Assembly (NCBI RefSeq): GCF_018691265.1
Contig: NW_024881316.1
Span: 30,170,819 to 30,234,818 of the forward strand
Source of the DNA: Tyto alba
Lineage: Eukaryota; Chordata; Aves; Strigiformes; Tytonidae
Direction: 5' to 3'
Length of the DNA stretch: 64,000 bases
Shown: piece after piece, positions 1 to 13,941 of the stretch
Layout: each line of letters begins with the position of its first letter
Position numbering within the stretch: position 1 is the stretch's first letter
Translations under genes and position numbers: made by a program
Notes under the pieces: generated by a model
Seen by the model: only the letters and a program-made list of their open reading frames with translations
Told to the model about the DNA's origin: nothing
Databases searched by the model: none

Positions 1-2356
1 TACATAATATCCTTTCCTCAGCTTTGTAACTCTTTCTGGTTTTGCTTGATGGACCATCTCTGATTAAGTGTCTGGTCCTGGTTACTTTCTGATACCCTGT
101 CTTCTATTCATCTTTTTAATTTCCTTGTAATATCTTGTCATAGATTTTACTAGTTCATCAGTTTTAATTAATTTCTAACCCATTCATAATATTCTCGTGT
201 GAGAAAGATGAAGTTACTTTCCATAAAATTTACATTGTTTATTGTACAAATCCTTTCAGAATCCCTGCTTTGAGAGGTTTTGGTTTTCACCTCTTGCTTT
301 TCTAGTAAAGATTCATGGTTTTAAAGTTTTCTTTATAAAACTTATCCATGTAATACTTCCCTCTCATCCCTCCTCCACAGCTCAGGAAATAATCTATGCA
401 ATCTCTTCATTCCTACAACCATTTTCTGTTTGTTCTGGGCTGTTACTTAATTTTACATGCGTATTTCTGTTAAAAATCATCTGAAAGAGTTCACTAGAAC
501 TAATTGAAAACACACAGAAGAGAATAGGTTGCTTCCAACTGATTTCAGTAACCTCTCCCGGAAAGCAGTACTTTCTCATAATTTCCCTTCAAAAGTGTTC
601 AGTTGACTACTGTATAAAATATCAACGTAGTAGTGACTATGCATATGTACTAATTCCTAACCTGTCATAAGCAATAATCTGTTTATAACATGAAAAGTAG
701 TGTTTATATTTCAAATAACCTACTTGTTTCTATGATGTGTAAAATCACTTATAATGATGAGAGATCAAAAGAAACAACTGTGCAAAACTGCACTGACATT
801 TTAAAAGCACATGTTTTCTCCAAATAACTTAGGTAAATAGCTCCCATATTTCGAGCAGCTCCAGAAAGGACCAAAAATAATTTATGTATTTGGGCTTTTA
901 TTCTCAGTCCACTAGAGATAACAATAAACTCCTTATGATTTCAAAGTTAGGAAGCAGCTGAAGAAATTCCTCTACATAGAAGTTGAAATGTTGTCTAAAC
1001 AATTTTTTATGTCACTGAACATCATTGGATATTTTAGCAACATTCCTCTATCTATGCTTGAAGTTGAGTGTTCAACAAGACACTGAGAATGTGAACAGTG
1101 ATGTGCGCTGGTCAGTGATGTGTATTCCTTGCATTCCCACTGTATGGTAGCCAAGCTGCAAGGAAGTGTGGAACTAGTATGAAAGGTACAAGTCCAATTG
1201 AAGATTTTGCATTTAGGGAAAACTGTAGAAAAGGGTTTGTGATGTTCAGATCCAGGCAGCCTGAAAGAAGTTTAGTTCCTGGGTCTCCTTCCTCAAACAT
1301 GACATAAAAGGTGTTTTCTAGTCATTCTCCAGTGGCATTTTGAATTCATCTTACTACAAATCAAGTTAGATGTAATCAGAGTAGATCTTAGAGTCTCTGT
1401 CTCCACTGGGACTTGAGCAGAGGTTAGGTAACATTCCGCTCATCTTCCTATCACAGCTAACCTAACTCTTCTGACAACCTGATCTCTGAGATGCTCAGAC
1501 AACTCTGAGTGTCTCTAACTCCACAGTCAAAACAAACACACTCATTGTTTCTAGGCATCTTTGGGAATTAAACAGTGCTTGAGAAATGGTAGTCTAATTA
1601 CCCTCTGAGACTGAGCAAAAGAAGTCCACCTAAATAAATAAATGTAGCAGAAATTAGGCAGTCTGGATAAGAAGTAATTGTCATTTCGAGCTTATGAATC
1701 TATTAAATTGAGAGGATGGGTAAAACAGGATTAGGTGATCACAGTGTAATCCTTGTGAGATCCAAATAATATATCTAACATGCAAAAATGTTAAATACTA
1801 TCTTAATTTTATATTCCATGATGATGGCAAAGCATATATGAAACAGAATTATATATAGGAATCACTTTAAAAATGGAAACACCACCATATGCTAATTTCT
1901 GAACTAATTTCTGAAACAAACAAATAAGCAAAGTGAATATCCCCCTTAAATTCAGGTGAGGTATTAAATAGCAGTTAGATTTATAGTCATTAAAAGATAC
2001 TTACCAGTTTTTTGACCAGAAGCACTCAGTTTAATTACACAATTAAGTTTTAGATTGTTTTCGTTATATACAGAAAGCTTATTACAATTCTAATTTAACT
2101 GTTCATCTTTACAAATGCTGTTTGGTTCTAATTCATTTTTGCACTGATGCACCATTCTCCAACCCAAAGGAAGATGCTGAGAACCATATGGATTAGTTTT
2201 AAATACATTTGTAAAAATTATTAATAATTCAACAGTTCAGATACCAGGTGAGAATCAAGTAATGCACCTATTAGAATTTTTATAAAAGAAAGAGAATGTA
2301 TCAATTTACAAAGCTATTGAACAAAATCCTGTTTACATATTCTGTATTTTAAGCAT

Positions 2357-2394
2357 GATTAATATAAAATGTTGATTAATATAAAATGTTGATT
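2357..2394. repeat. 17-bp tandem duplication
   Basis: The unit GATTAATATAAAATGTT occurs twice in immediate succession (2,357-2,373 and 2,374-2,390), followed by the first four bases of a third unit. The two copies are identical, which suggests a recent replication-slippage duplication inside the SNTG2 intron. Confidence 0.85.
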
Positions 2395-5158
2395 TGCATG
2401 AAGCTACACCAGTATTTGTAAAAATAGTAGTCTTAACATTACAAATTATACATATTGAAAAAATAAATCCAAAGACATACATATATATGTTAATATATTT
2501 ATATGTATTTATAAATCCAAATACTTAGATAACAAATATGTGGTGTGAGTGTAGTGTTCTTATTTCCCAGAGGATCTTACAGACTTGAATAAGGATGAAA
2601 CTAGTAACCTGTCAAAAAGTTACTCTCATGGAATTTCAAATTTATAAAGTAATATTATCTTAGAATTTTGATATTTTATTATACGTTTTCAAAAGTCAGT
2701 GTTCCGTATTATTCTTCACATATGATTCCTTTATAAGAATCAGGTAGAAAACCAAAATCCCAGTCCAAACACCATTGATTCAGAACTGAATTTTGTACTT
2801 AGCAATGTCTTTTGTTGACATTTCTAATTAAAATCCTTTTTTAACTGCAAAATTCCAGAATCTATAGATCACCACAAAAGAAAAAACCTTGATTATATAA
2901 TAACAAACTGTATCAAAAAAAGTCATTGCCCTTGCTGAAGTAAACCAGTAGTGTTCAACTAAAATGAATGGTGCCAGCCTGATTACTAGGATTCCTACTG
3001 AGAATCAGACTCAGGTATGTGAAAATATAAATTTCACATAACAATCTACAGGTAGGATCTGTTAAACGTTCAAGTCACTATTGTATCTTGCTTTTTTTAA
3101 TGGAAAAATGAGTTGCTACAAAACCACAAAAATGTTCCTCAGGCACAGGGTTGTTCCTGACATAAGACAAGGCTAAAAAATGCACTTTGAAATTTCACTG
3201 CTAGAGGATGATCACTGTTAAACTGCTGGCCTTTGATTTTGTCCTCCTATTTCTCTCACTACCTTTTTACTACGACCAATTTAAGTCATAGTCTGCCTGT
3301 TCAGCAGAGGAGGTAGCAAGTCTTCTTTCTTCTGTCAGGTTTACATTAGCCCTAGGTTCATATTACAGAGGGATTGCTATGGACATGAGTAGGCATCCAT
3401 AACAGCATTATCTGCTCATCTTGCTAAGTAATAGCTGAACCTGGAACAGTTTAGGAGAAATTACTTGACCTATCACTATTTCTATAGGAACACAATTCCC
3501 TGCAGAGAAACATTTGCTTCAGGCTGCATGCACATGTAGCCCTAGTCTCTCTGTGGCAGTGCTTTAATGCTTAATCCCAGTTATGCTGGTTTTCTGGAAA
3601 GGCAGTTTGTTCAGTGAGAGCTCTGCTAAGAAAACCACGTTTGCAGTTATCTGCTATAATATCACAAGCATTACAAATTACAAATAGATTAGATCAGATA
3701 GGTATTTATTTCAGTTGGAACACCTGTTGTGGCAGGAATTTTACTTATGATTGTGGCACAGATTGTAATAGATGACCTAAAGGCAAAAGTTTCAATCGTA
3801 GCAGTATACTGAGAAACCCAGCATTTAAAACATGAACATATTAAGCATAGGTGATGTTTTCTAAAGCACTAAGCACAGAGATAGCACCGCTTCTGATGAA
3901 ATCAATAGAAGCTTTCTTTGAAGTTCAGTGAAAGTATAATGAGCCATTATTTGAGTCCTTTGAAAAAAATCTTACTTTTCGTGTCAGTGTGTCTCTTGCA
4001 TACATATATGCTGAGCCACAGATGTGCATTGATATTTTAAAAAACAACTATAATGTCTTTTTCAAATCATCAGACTGCGGAACCATCTTTAACAACAGAA
4101 TGTACTTTTTTTATACTAACACCCAGTCAAGTATGTAAAAAAGAGTCATTTTTGGGCATTAGATGCAATTCCTTTGAGTGCAGCAACTGCAGATCATGAA
4201 GGAATATACAAGATTTTTAATCAGATCTGTTTTGTTTCAGTAAGGTGCTTTTAATTTTATCTATCCATAATTATCACAGTTCTGTAACCTTTTAATTGTA
4301 ACATGATGAATTCCTTAAAGGTATGTCCAAATAAGTGAAGATGGTATTCATTCATTCACTCTCACAGAAACTATTTCACTGATACTTTTGCACAGTTATC
4401 TGGAACAGGAATACACCTGAGCTTTGGAAGTCTGTTCTGTATGAAATTTCTGAGAACTCATGCTTTTGATGAATGCCAGATTTCATTGTCATTTAATTTC
4501 CTCATATGTAGTGTGGATTCAGAGTGAGAATGTTTTCAACGTACTTTATAAATGTCTTCTGTGCGTTTGTTTTTTTCAAAAAGAGAGATATATAATATAA
4601 AATAATTTTTCTTAAAATAACAATCAGAAATTTTAAATATGAGAAAGCCAAAGTATGTGTATTTTAAATTCAAGTATTTTGGAATTTCAAAGAGTTTAAA
4701 ACCCACTTCTGTTTAGCACAAATAATTCTACATGAAAAGACTGTTGTAAAAGATTTTGCAGGCTGTCGTCAGAATTAAGGGATTTAATTTTGTGTGCCTC
4801 CTAGAACACTTTCTGTATGAGGGCTGAGATATATTTCTCAGTACAACCATAACAACTCTGGCTGCTCTTATCATTCTCTCCACAACCTATTCAGAGGTTT
4901 TTTATGCTAAAAGTGGAATTTTCAGAAAACCTCATTCTTGACCTAGCCAGTCCCTTATTAAGGCTTTTACCAAACTATGTTTTGGTAAACACATTGGATT
5001 AATTAAGAAACCTTACACTTGTCACTCCTGTATGATTTAATAGCTTGTGAAAGGCTGCTGTATTAACTCTTAATGCAAGAATCTGTGTTCCAAAGTGTCC
5101 GTTGTTGGTTTAATTTTTTTCCTTACCCTCACTGTGTTTTAAATGCTGTTGTGCATTA

Positions 5159-5213
5159 TTTGGGCATATGTGCATATTTGGGCATATGGGCATATTATAT
5201 GTTGGGCATATAT
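5159..5213. repeat. Short degenerate TGGGCATAT array
   Basis: Variants of TTGGGCATAT recur about five times in 55 bp, with spacers such as GTGCATAT and TATATGT. This is a small imperfect minisatellite of roughly 9-17-bp units in intronic sequence. No function is implied. Confidence 0.7.
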
Positions 5214-8200
5214 ATTTCTTGTGCATAGTTAAAGAGACATCACTTAGGTCCTTCTCTGTTTCAGGCATTTAAGTTCCTCTGATAAATCCTACAAACTTCC
5301 TCCCATTTTTTTACATATGCCCACACTGATAGCCTAAAAAAAAATTAAATGTACTATGAGGTGTCATTTGGTCTCAGAAATAAGAAGAAAGAAGTATCAG
5401 TGATATTTGGATGATATTAAAATTTTATCAGTTCAAATTGGCAAAAATGGAGTCTTGTTAATATGATTGAAATGTTGACAAGTAATTGATTTCTAGATAA
5501 AACTTTCACAATTAAATGATCATGTTAATCTGCAGTTTAATAGACAATGACAAACAAATCGCTTCATACACATTTAGCTCATTAGAATTCTACTCTTCTC
5601 ATATGTATACAATTCACTTTCTTAAGTCTTTATGAGATCATGGACTTTGTTGAAAAGTCACGTCCTTCAATAAGGAAAAATGCTCAGTTTGGGGTATTTC
5701 TAGTTGTTCTTTTTGAGTTTTTAGACACTTAATTTTGATCTGCATATGACTAAGCTTTAATTGTTATTTTTTTTTAAATTAAATAAGAACAAATCTTCAA
5801 TAGCTCAAAAGAGCTTTGCCATTAACTTCAGTAGATTTTGGAGTCATCACTAAATTAAACATGCTAAATGCATTCACTACTGTTGCTGGCTTGTATCTAT
5901 ATTAATTGGTAGTTAACTATAAAAAAGAAAAAAGACCAGATGCAGATAGCAATGATTGTTTTATAATCTATGAAGTAGGTAGTGTTTTTACTGAACCAAT
6001 AAAACTATTCTCATCAATTCTGTTATTTTACTTGTAAAAGGGATGACTTGTCTCTGGAAAACAATATTTCAAAAATATATTAATTAGATCAATAAAATAA
6101 TGTCATTTTAATTGTAATGCAAATACTCCCTTGTTTTAAGCAAAGTCAAAGCATTATTAAGATTTTAGCATTTAGTATATTGATGGCATATTTTTTCCAC
6201 ACAGAGGCATAGCACATATTTTAACTTAAAGTGAATAAGTGAATAATACTAATATAGTGTGCAATATGTATACTGTATGCATATGGATATGGTTCTTGCC
6301 CAAATGCTTTGATCTCTGGTTATTTTTATCATGTATTTTTAGAAAGTATGTGATGAATTCTATAACATGAATATAGTGAGAAATAGTGTCTGTGTTCCCA
6401 CTTACATGTAAAAAGCCTTTACAGCCCATCTTAAAGCAAATGTATGTATACATCTATAAAGTAATTGATAGGGTAGCAGGGGAAGTGTGTAGTTTAAGCA
6501 GTAACATGTAATGGTATTGTCTACTTTCCAATTGCTTTTTGGAAAAAAATACAACAAGCAAAATCAAGTGCCAAATTTGTATTAATTTAGAATAGAAGAC
6601 CAGTATTTATTTCTGATCAAAACACTAAAATTCCTGCTCAACAGAACATAGCTGAGTCCAGAATTAATTAATATATTGCATAAGAATGCTGTAGTCAAAG
6701 CAAAAGCGAGGTTTTTTCCTTCATGCAAGGCAATAATTAACCACAATGTGGCCAGGCATCAGCTGAATTTTTTAAACTGTAAGCTTGGTGGGGCATTAGG
6801 AAAAACAGCACTTAACTTATAAAAGTAAACTCTATTAAAAGGAATATACACTATGTCGTATTTCTGTGTTGCCCTTACATGATCAACATCACTGAATCTC
6901 ATTTGTTCCTTAGAAACTTTATTAGCCAGGGAGATAAGGGATTTTCTTAGGAAAAGAGATACTGACTGAAAAGACTGGTAACTGACCACCCTGATTCTTT
7001 AAAAATTATATAAAATGGTATTTTTTTACTATGATTTTTTGTTGATGATCTTAGAATGTAACATCTCAATTGACAGGCTTTATTAGTAATCATGATTTTT
7101 AAAAATGATACCGAAAAGCATAAACAGGTGGAGCTCCTATTTCTTGGACACAATACAATCCCACATCAGAGTAATGTTAAAAGATTGTATGTCTTGAAAA
7201 AAATCCATAGGTGCTACACTGGACACCTGTGACAGAACTTTGGCAATTCAGGTCCCCCAACTAAAACATTTCAATAAGCTCATATTCCAGTAGCCACAAA
7301 AATCTGTTGCATGTCCGGATTTATTTAGAATTCTTTGAACTGGACAGCTCCTGAAGCAACCAAACTTTCTTATCGCTTCGGCATACCTGGGAGACCCACA
7401 AGTCTGTGACAAAATCAGAAGGCCTCTGATCTGGTGGGCATGCTGACTTCCTTCTGGCTTCATACTACAGCTCTGTGTAGCCAAGAACCCCTACACATAG
7501 AAGGCAACTAAAAAAGAGGAGGGGTTCTCTTTTTCTTCCTTGCCTCTCCTTCCTAAGCAGCCTGTGTCTGGGCAGCAATGGTGCCTATTGCCCACCAAGT
7601 CTTTGTGTTTCCAACCATGTCACAGGCCAGTGACTACACATGAAATGGTCCCCCTTTCTGTTTGTTGCCCAGGCTCTGTCTCTCACTGTACAGATATTTG
7701 AGGTATATTTACGCCCTCTTCTATGAGTGGAAATAAGAAAGTCACTCTTGTAGTCTTTTCCCATTCTCCAGTTTTAGCATTTACTCATCTCTTGACTTGT
7801 GTACCTAACACCCATGAACCGAGTTTAAAGCCCTTCTTGTTAGGTTAGTGGTCTGTTTACAAATGCATTCCCTCCTTCTGAGGGAAAGGGTCATCATAAC
7901 TGGTGATCATAAGAGCTTGTTTTGAAATTAATTGGCCTGTCATTGAGCATATTTGTAAAGTCTCTTCTCATTGTTGGACAGAATCCTACATCAGTCTGTT
8001 TTAGAGTACTGAAGCAACCTGTCTCTTGTCCTCTCCCTGTTGTAAAAACTGATGGCAGATAAGAATGAAAGAAGCCTTTCTGTTTTTTCCATTAAGAGGT
8101 AATTAACCAAAGCCTTCAATGCTAATTACCTTCTGCAGATTCCAAGATGTGTACATAGTCATGGAAGATATTAATTGATGTATATAGCAACAACAACAAC

Positions 8201-11200
8201 AAAACCAGTACATACAAAGTTCCCCAAGCCTCACAAGATTAGTTAACTGTAGGATCATGCTGGGATGGAAGTGGCGAGAGTTTTGCAGATGGGAGTGAGA
8301 GACAAACTACTGACCAGCTAATGTGACCTTGTTAGGGGGCTGCAATCTTGCCCTAGGGTAAATGTAGGGACTTAATTTAATTCAGAAGGCTGCAGTAGAA
8401 GGGTACTTGCACACTCTCGCTGACACCTCCTGATCCTAGATGCAGAACCACTTTTCCCATCATTTAGCTCCCAGGACTCTCTTTTTCCTAACTCTCTACC
8501 CTATCCAGACTTCTTACGCCCCTCTAGGAATCTTGGTCCTCTGCAGTTTGTGCACAGAAAAGAGTCCAGCTTTGTATCAGCAATCTGCTGAGGCGAGGCA
8601 GGAATTTCATTAGCAAGAAGGAAATACTGTGGTCTGCTTTTAACCTTCCCCTTCTGCTTTTGGAGCAAAGAGGCTTGCTTACTCTCACATGAGCTGCTCC
8701 AGTGAAAGGGACCCAGTGTGGACAAGGTAGGCAGAGAGTACATGTGCTCAAGACTGGTATTGCCAGTAAGTGAGATAATGCTAATTAGTGCATAATAATC
8801 TTAGCATTGCATGATATTGCCTACATTTACAGTACATGCTAGCATGATAGTGTCATGCTGGCCACCACATGTCTGCCCGAAGAAGCAGCTGGAACATCCA
8901 TCGGTTCTACAGAATAGCTCCAGTGGAAACTGCCATCAGGAGGGCAGGTCCTCTGGGATCCTAGGACAGTCTGCTAAACGAGGAGGAGAGATCAAAGCTG
9001 TATTGTTTCTGGGAAATCTCTATGTCTATGAAAAAGATAGAGCATATATGTGTAGTTATTATAACTATTAAGCCCTCTCAATGTCTGGGAGAACAGACAC
9101 CAGTGCCAAAGATAGACCAGTGCCATGCTTCAGAACAGGAAGTCTAAGAATTTCCTCCTATGAATTAGTCAGAAACACTGCTCTTCTGATGTTTGGACAG
9201 TGATATTATCAACTTAATGATCTTTTTATAAGTTAAAGGTATATGCATTGAGATACTGATATCTGAACAATTACACAGATAATAGTTTTGCAGTTGTCTT
9301 TTATTACAAATAATTATTCTAGAGATCATTTCACTATTGCTTGGAAAACATTAAATAATTGTTCTACAATTTTCTTAGCTGTTGCAGTTCAGATATGAGG
9401 CCTTCCTTTTAACAGCTAAATTCATAATACTTTGACTAAAGAATCTCATCAGGAATAAACTACCAGTCTACATCCCCATCAAGTTCAGAATCACCAAGTC
9501 TAGAGCTGGAAAAACTTTTACATCTTGTCTGGAACAGTGCAAGCCAAAGATGGTCACTGTACAACAGTTGCTAATGATTTGAATTTTCATACATGTATAA
9601 ACTATTTAAATTCATGTGGCTATTTGGGTATAGTTGTATGACTGGAAAATATTTTAGCCCAGAAAAATATAACTTCCGATTGGTATAGAAGGTTTTTTAA
9701 ATAACCTATTCTTTTCCTCTCTGTTGCTCAAACTGAGTTCTCAAGCTGGCTAATATGCAGTGCTATTTTATTTTCTGAAAAATTCACAAAAAGACAGCTA
9801 AGACTAGATTTTTTATTTTAAGCTTCCATGTAGACAATTGTTGTAGATGACCAAGGGGATCACACAATTGCAAACATACAGGAAGCTTATTCCAAAGGCA
9901 AGAATGAAAAGGGACAGTGCTCTGTACTAGAGCTAATGAGTGGAGATGGGGTTTCTTATCACAGTGCTGCCTGAGAACCTGTTCAAAGCCACTGAGAAAA
10001 TGCCAAAGGCAGGATTTTAAATTTATATGGCAAAACCCAAACTAATTCTGTCATAATGAAAACACCATTAGTTTATATAAGTATAAACCTTATATATACA
10101 TATTCGTAATGTTTATCACAGTGAAAATGCAGCATGTTCTGTTTGTCTCTAGTATTTGTCTGCAAATAATTTCCAAAGCAGTTCCATTATTTGCAAATAT
10201 TAAATATTTGTAAAATACTACAGGCTAATTATTTGTGCATAATTCATTTTAGTATTCACCATTTGTGGCTGAGCAATTAGATGCTTACCCATTGGGGGAA
10301 TCTAATTTAATATGTTTTAAAAATTGCTTTGCTGAGTCAGAGCTCAGCTATTATAACCTTTTTAATTGGAAAATAATGGAGAATAAATTATGACTGCTGC
10401 TTAATGCCACCTTGTAATTACTGAATAAAACGTAGGGATATTTAAATGTTGTTCTAATTGAATATCAATCACTGAAATCTTTTTAAATGCCAAATAATAT
10501 GATCTTTGAACATCAATGAGCAAAATAGTTTATTCAGAAATAATATACATCTCTGTCATTGTTGAGCTGATTATAATACTAATCTATACTAATAAATTAA
10601 TTTAATTCCCAGCCCTTTCAAAATCCTTTAAATAATGTCATATCTGGAATTTAGAAATGCTTATTTTAATATAACTAAATATTTTTTTATTAATAGTGGA
10701 ATGAGTCAACCTTTGCAATTACTAAATGCAGAAGTTTTAGATTATACTGAAAATCTTTAAAAAAAAATTACAAAGACAATTTTCAACTTAAGCAGGTTTA
10801 TTAATGCTTTCAATCTCCCTTAGGCCATTCTTGTGTTAAAACCATTTTTTTGAATTTAAAGAAACTACCCAGATACAAAAATTTAATGTAAACAAATGTC
10901 TACGTTTGAGGCGATGTTGTGGTTTATGAAATATCAATGAGAGCAAAGTAATGCTCCCTTGGAAGAAAACAAAACCAAAGATTTCATCAGGTACCAGGGT
11001 ATCATTTTAAAAATGGCTGGTAAGGTGAGGCAAGGAAAGGCTGGAGACAGGATCTGATGTCTACTCATGCTGAAGGAAATGGGCTTTTTGCCATTAACTG
11101 TGAATGGTGAATATCATCAAGCTGTTTCATACTACATCAGCAGCAGAAGCTTTTTCATGTGCTTTCAGAACCCGCTATATACCCAAGATAGCTAGCCTTA

Positions 11201-11951
11201 AAAACACATGTAAACAACAATATTAATTGACTTTTAACTGTAAAGCTTATTCAGAAGTTTAAACAGAACTTCCGGGTTCTATTAACAAAATAGATTTTTT
11301 CTTTGTAAACTGAAAGGTGATCAAAGAATTGCCATATATATAGCACTGTATACCGAGCATCAGTACTACCTAATGAGTGGTAGTTATTAATTCTTCTTAT
11401 TAAATTAGATTAACTAAGATAAACTAACATAGTGCTAAACTGGAATGTCACACAAGTTTACAGATTAAAGTTGCAAAATAAAAAAACATGTCTACAGTGG
11501 TTAAATCAGACAGAGAAGTCAAGTAGACAGAAAGCTTCTTCATAGTTAGATTGCAATGACTAAACATTTAGGCACTGATATCTGCACATTTACTGGAAAT
11601 TATGTCAGAAGTCATTCATTGTTCAGGTCTAAGCAGTTTTCCAAAAGTTTGAAATAGTCAGATTTGACTTTGTTGTGGTTTGCATTTTGTAAGGGATGGT
11701 TTCCAAGAATATGGTATTATTTTGTAGAAGAGTGACTTAAAATATAGATCTCCAGTTAGTGTCTAGCTGATAGATCTGATACTGACTTACATTCAGAAGT
11801 TTCTGACAATTTTAAAATGTAATAATATAAACCAGTACCAATATTGCCAGCTGAGTGTCTTCCCACACAAAAAAATGCATAGAATATTATTTGTATATGA
11901 TAAGTGATGATGATGGCTGTTATCCTAAAAATCATGCCCTTTTTTTTCCAG

Positions 11952-12044
11952 TCTAAAACATATATGTGCAGTTGGCAAGGAGATACACTGTGTTTCACAA
12001 TTGACTTTGCTCTGGGATTTACCTGTTTTGACAGTAAAACAAAG
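11952..12044 (+). CDS. SNTG2: SNTG2 coding exon (third from last, C-terminal PH region)
   Basis: This exon encodes 31 residues, SKTYMCSWQGDTLCFTIDFA followed by LGFTCFDSKTK, in phase 0 at both ends. The acceptor is a long pyrimidine run ending CCAG (to 11,951). The donor is AAAG|GTAAGA at 12,045. The peptide matches what I know of gamma-2-syntrophin near the end of the second PH domain, just before its C-terminal syntrophin-unique region. Syntrophins are cytoplasmic adaptors of the dystrophin complex. They bind dystrophin-family proteins through the C-terminal region and bring signalling proteins and channels to the membrane through a PDZ domain that lies upstream of this window. The next exon is 4.2 kb downstream and joins in frame. 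The paralogue SNTG1 is similar here; the final exon decides for SNTG2. Confidence 0.92.
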
Positions 12045-13637
12045 GTAAGAGGAAGAAGAAAAGAAAACATAACTCTGTTTTATTTTACTGTTACTGAAGT
12101 TACCGGTATCCATAATTTTTTATGTTGATCAGTAATGGTAATTTTTTTATGATGATGTTGACTATTTCTTCCTGAAATGTACTGTACTTTTTTTTTTATA
12201 TAGAACTACTGAAATGTAGTTAATTTGGGACTTGGAATGGACAATTATAGTTGTGTTTTACCATGTAAAGATAAATTTTGGAGAAAGACATAAAAAAAAG
12301 TAATTTCCTTTTCAAGTAATAAAAGCAAAGGAATGTTATATTTAACAGGGAACTTGGTTTCTTATAATGAAGAAATGTCAAGATTTTTAAAAGATTACCA
12401 GTCATGAAAAAAGTGAAGTGTCACATGATTCTATGCATTTGGAAGCTACAGATGTAAAATAGGATTAATTATTCTTCCATCATAAGAAATTTAGGCCATG
12501 TCTAAAATAAACAGAACAAGGGCAAATGCATTTCAAAGTCATAATCTATAAGATTAGATTCACTTATATGGCAAAACAGTGGCTATATATAAAGTGCCTA
12601 CAGGGGAAGTTTTATGATACATGCCAACTTCCAAGCCCTGTCTGTAATTCTACTATTTTGTATATAATTTAATGATAATTTAAGTTATTCTAAATGGATT
12701 TATACATTTGTTTGCCTGTAGAAGTAAACACACATAAAAAAAATGTTTCTGCATTAATAGAGCTGTATATTATAAGATCTGTCCTCTGAAATGTGGTCTT
12801 CAAACTGAAAGGAATCTTTAAATATATATTAAAGAAATTCAGTCAGTCATTTTGAGTTAAAAGGAAACATACAGCATTTTGAAATATTGACACAGGATCT
12901 AGTATTTGTGTGTTGGTATTGTGGGGGTTTGGGGCCAAAATGCACGAGTTTATGGAAATCTCTGTGCATAGAAATGATGACCAAGATCATTGTTATTTGA
13001 AAATTTAGACTAATTGCATTAAGTGCGGTATTCTATGAGGCAGGAGAATTTCAGGAAATACATTTGCATACTTTTCTCTGCCTCAGGTGATACTGCATTC
13101 TGAAATTGCTTTTTGCACAATTGTACACATTTTGCGCGTAGCCACAAATTAAGTATAAAAAGTAATCTCATTAATTTAGACTATAGAAAATGTTTCTTTT
13201 AAATGTGAAAATTGATTGGGTGTATTCCCACCTTAAAATTATGAACTTCTCTATTGATAGGACTTTGAGCCACAGTGCCTACCTTCAGTAATGATGATGA
13301 GGAAGATTTAGATCAACCTTTGTTACTTACCTAAGGAGAAATACAGAATACCATCAGATAGATTGATTATGTTGTTAAACTGAAAAAATTCTGAAGAGCT
13401 CAAGTACATTTACTGTTCAGTACTGTAAGAGATGGAGATGTCCTCTGCATCCGCAAGCCTCAGCGAGGCAGTAATGTGGCTTTCACAGTTCATCTGGCTT
13501 GCTATAATTATCAGCTGGAGTTGACTGTGTTGCCCTATACGCATGACTTTTACAGAATATTTCCTACCAACACTGAAAAGATGGTTTAAGTGGTCAAGTG
13601 GTCAAGCAATTAACAGTTTGTTAGGGACACAATTTTG

Positions 13638-13677
13638 CTTTCTTTTTCTTTTTTTTTTCTTTTTTTTTTTTTTTTTT
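13638..13677. repeat. Poly-T tract
   Basis: About 40 bases of nearly pure T with three C interruptions. It could be a poly-A tail relic of a retroposed sequence on the minus strand, but I could not identify any retroposed body beside it. Length is likely to vary between individuals or assemblies. Confidence 0.85.
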
Positions 13678-13941
13678 GCGATAATGAATTTCAATTTAAA
13701 GTCACCTATTGATGCAAAAAAATGTTCTTACATCACAGCAGATGTTCATACAGGCTTATTAAAATAATGACCAGTCCCCTGTCTGCTCTATGACTCTAAG
13801 CCTGGATCTCAAATTTTGGGTGACCAGCTCAAGTACTCATTAAAAAATGTTCTTTTTTTATAGTCTGTAAAACAATATAAAAAGGTCTTTTCTTATTACA
13901 AATGATGAAATAGAAAGGACAAGAACTTTTGCTTAGTAGCG

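Larger units (their letters stand above)
1..11951 (+). other. SNTG2: SNTG2 intron, 3' part (no exon recognised)
   Basis: This is AT-rich non-coding sequence upstream of the first recognised SNTG2 exon. The exon at 11,952 has a clear acceptor, so the sequence immediately before it is intron. I looked for the preceding syntrophin exons (the rest of the second PH domain) by their expected protein motifs and did not see them, so the whole stretch is probably one intron or part of one. Contents noted: a 17-bp tandem duplication at 2,357, a TGGGCATAT-rich short array at about 5,159-5,213, a CAA run near 8,190, and a homeodomain-like AT-rich block around 10,180-10,560. Short open frames here have no splice context or family resemblance. 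The scan was by eye, so a small exon could have been missed. Confidence 0.6.

Noticed and set aside
7248..7484. 78-codon minus-strand frame rich in cysteine and proline
   Set aside because: It was considered as a possible exon of a secreted protein, but there is no consistent acceptor or donor and no family pattern.
9490..9535. AGAGCTGGAAAAACTTTTACATC resembling a LINE 3' tail motif
   Set aside because: The similarity is too short and diverged to separate from chance by eye.
11060..11105. GCTGAAGGAAATGGGCTTTTTGCCATTAACTGTGAATGG resembling an ancient amniote repeat core
   Set aside because: It is suggestive of the GGGAGTTTTGCCATTGACTTCAATGG motif of old repeats, but too degraded to call without a repeat library.
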